24,107 bases of DNA, taken from Bacteroidales bacterium. Its GTDB lineage: Bacteria > Bacteroidota > Bacteroidia > Bacteroidales > UBA932. The notes beneath the pieces are model-generated. The model made no database searches, was not told where the DNA came from, and saw only the letters and a program-made list of their open reading frames with translations. Shown here one piece after another: positions 23,471 through 24,107 of the stretch (positions are counted from its first letter, which is position 1; each line of letters opens with the position of its first letter). The position numbers and the translations under genes were made by a program. Location of the stretch: positions 1 through 24,107 of the forward strand of contig WRBG01000008.1 of NCBI GenBank assembly GCA_009784635.1, written 5' to 3'.

Positions 23471-23650
23471 GTGAAGTCAAATGAATTGCATAGATTAATA
23501 CTAAATCAAGGATGGCGGATTAAGAGGCAGTCCGGGAGCCATGTAATCTATGAAAAAGAAGGCAAGATATATCCGGTGCCAAGTCATGGAAGCAAAGAGG
23601 TTCCCACGGGAATAGAAAAGAAAATTAAACGGGAAATGGGGCTAAAATAG
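23471..23650 (+). CDS. hicA: HicA-like mRNA interferase toxin (module 2)
   Basis: A 59-codon gene, a canonical HicA: KSNELHRLILNQGWRIKRQS leads to GSHVIYEKEG with catalytic His24, then YPVPSHGSKEVPTGIEKKIK and MGLK at the end. The toxin cleaves mRNA when HicB is lost. The start is GTG at 23471, giving the usual MKS-type N-terminus; no in-frame ATG exists after the promoter. Nine bases upstream, in frame, is an ATA that sits exactly where the ATG follows the CAAAGAAAC leader in module 1, so the ancestral start may have been lost. hicB-2 begins 17 nt downstream. Confidence 0.9.
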   Translation: MKSNELHRLILNQGWRIKRQSGSHVIYEKEGKIYPVPSHGSKEVPTGIEKKIKREMGLK

Positions 23651-23667
23651 CCGGTAGAAATATAAAT

Positions 23668-24069
23668 ATGAAAACAATACATGTAAAAATCGAAAGGAAT
23701 AAAGACGGATTTGGCGTTTATGCGGATAATGAAGTATTCTCCGGAATGGGCGATACTTTGGGGCAGGCTATTGAAAACATGGTTGAAGGAATCAACCTGT
23801 ACACCGAGACGATGAAAGAAGCCAAATTATCGTATCCATCTTATTTAAACGGAGGTTACAAATTTGAATACGAATACGATATGCAAAGCATGGTTTCTTA
23901 TTATTCCGGAATAATAGGGTTTTCCGGATTGGAAAAGATAACCGGAATACATCAAAAACAATTAGGGTCGTACGCTAAAGGAGAAAGTAGTCCAAGAAAA
24001 GAACAAACAGAAAGATTTGTTACCGGATTACACACTTTTGGGGCAGAACTAAATGCCATATCTCTTTAA
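23668..24069 (+). CDS. hicB: HicB-like antitoxin (module 2)
   Basis: A 133-residue partner of HicA-2. Residues about 3-65 form the HicB-type domain (VKIERNKDGFGVYADNEVFS, then LGQAIENMVEGINLYTETM). Residues about 85-124 form a helix-turn-helix (FSGLEKITGIHQKQLGSYAK, then ESSPRKEQTERFVTGLH) resembling that of module 1. It probably neutralises HicA-2 and represses its own promoter at 23415-23445. The remaining 38 nt of the window after its stop carry nothing I can identify. Confidence 0.89.
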   Translation: MKTIHVKIERNKDGFGVYADNEVFSGMGDTLGQAIENMVEGINLYTETMKEAKLSYPSYLNGGYKFEYEYDMQSMVSYYSGIIGFSGLEKITGIHQKQLGSYAKGESSPRKEQTERFVTGLHTFGAELNAISL

Positions 24070-24107
24070 TTAAGTCGTTTGGTTAGCACATTTGGATATG
24101 GCGCCCC

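Noticed and set aside
20823..24107. Integration of a mobile element at the tRNA-Pro 3' end
   Set aside because: No second copy of the tRNA 3' end and no integrase or transposase gene is visible in the window.
1..24107. CRISPR array or riboswitch
   Set aside because: No regularly spaced short repeats and no recognisable riboswitch leader were found.

Overview
This window looks like the chromosome of a member of the Bacteroidota, most likely Bacteroidales. Three lines of evidence support this. Many transcription units are preceded by the Bacteroidota promoter form (-7 TAnnTTTG, sometimes with a -33 TTTG 19 nt upstream). Shine-Dalgarno sites are almost absent. The gene neighbourhoods are familiar ones: nadK divergent from pdxJ; uppS followed by bamA, two ompH/skp genes and murI; and a trxB-bamD-rpoZ-recN run. 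Species cannot be named from the sequence alone.

Bases 1-8900 are conserved core. The minus strand carries, in transcription order, nadK-uppS, then bamA-ompH-ompH-murI, then a separately promoted membrane pyrophosphatase (hppA) that runs off the left edge. pdxJ diverges from nadK. Envelope biogenesis dominates: a lipid carrier precursor (UppS), the outer-membrane insertase (BamA), periplasmic chaperones (Skp/OmpH) and D-glutamate for peptidoglycan (MurI). A small type II toxin-antitoxin pair with a PIN-domain toxin is inserted after pdxJ (8905-9498).

Bases 9700-16170 form a plus-strand run: a membrane-anchored OmpH-like protein, purC, a LysM plus periplasmic-binding-fold lipoprotein, and a pair of M16 peptidase-family proteins. 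In the pair, the first has the HxxEH zinc site and the second lacks it and carries an extra C-terminal domain. This run meets the minus-strand operon trxB-bamD-rpoZ-recN-nagB (20737 down to 16179) at one compact bidirectional terminator. A tRNA-Pro(GGG) gene diverges from trxB, and the two promoters interleave.

To the right of the tRNA (about 21000-24107) the window becomes accessory. It holds two HicAB toxin-antitoxin modules; the second hicA is only 59 codons and starts at GTG. Between them lies a minus-strand two-gene unit: an unrecognised 238-residue protein and an exported DUF4468-like protein. This unit is bracketed by two diverged direct repeats (about 81% identical in the main aligned blocks), one of which carries a 37-nt insertion with a terminator-like hairpin. 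Its two genes share a nearly identical 21-nt leader. This bracketed cassette is the most novel-looking part of the window. It could be a small accessory or defence island beside a tRNA, but no function can be assigned from sequence alone.
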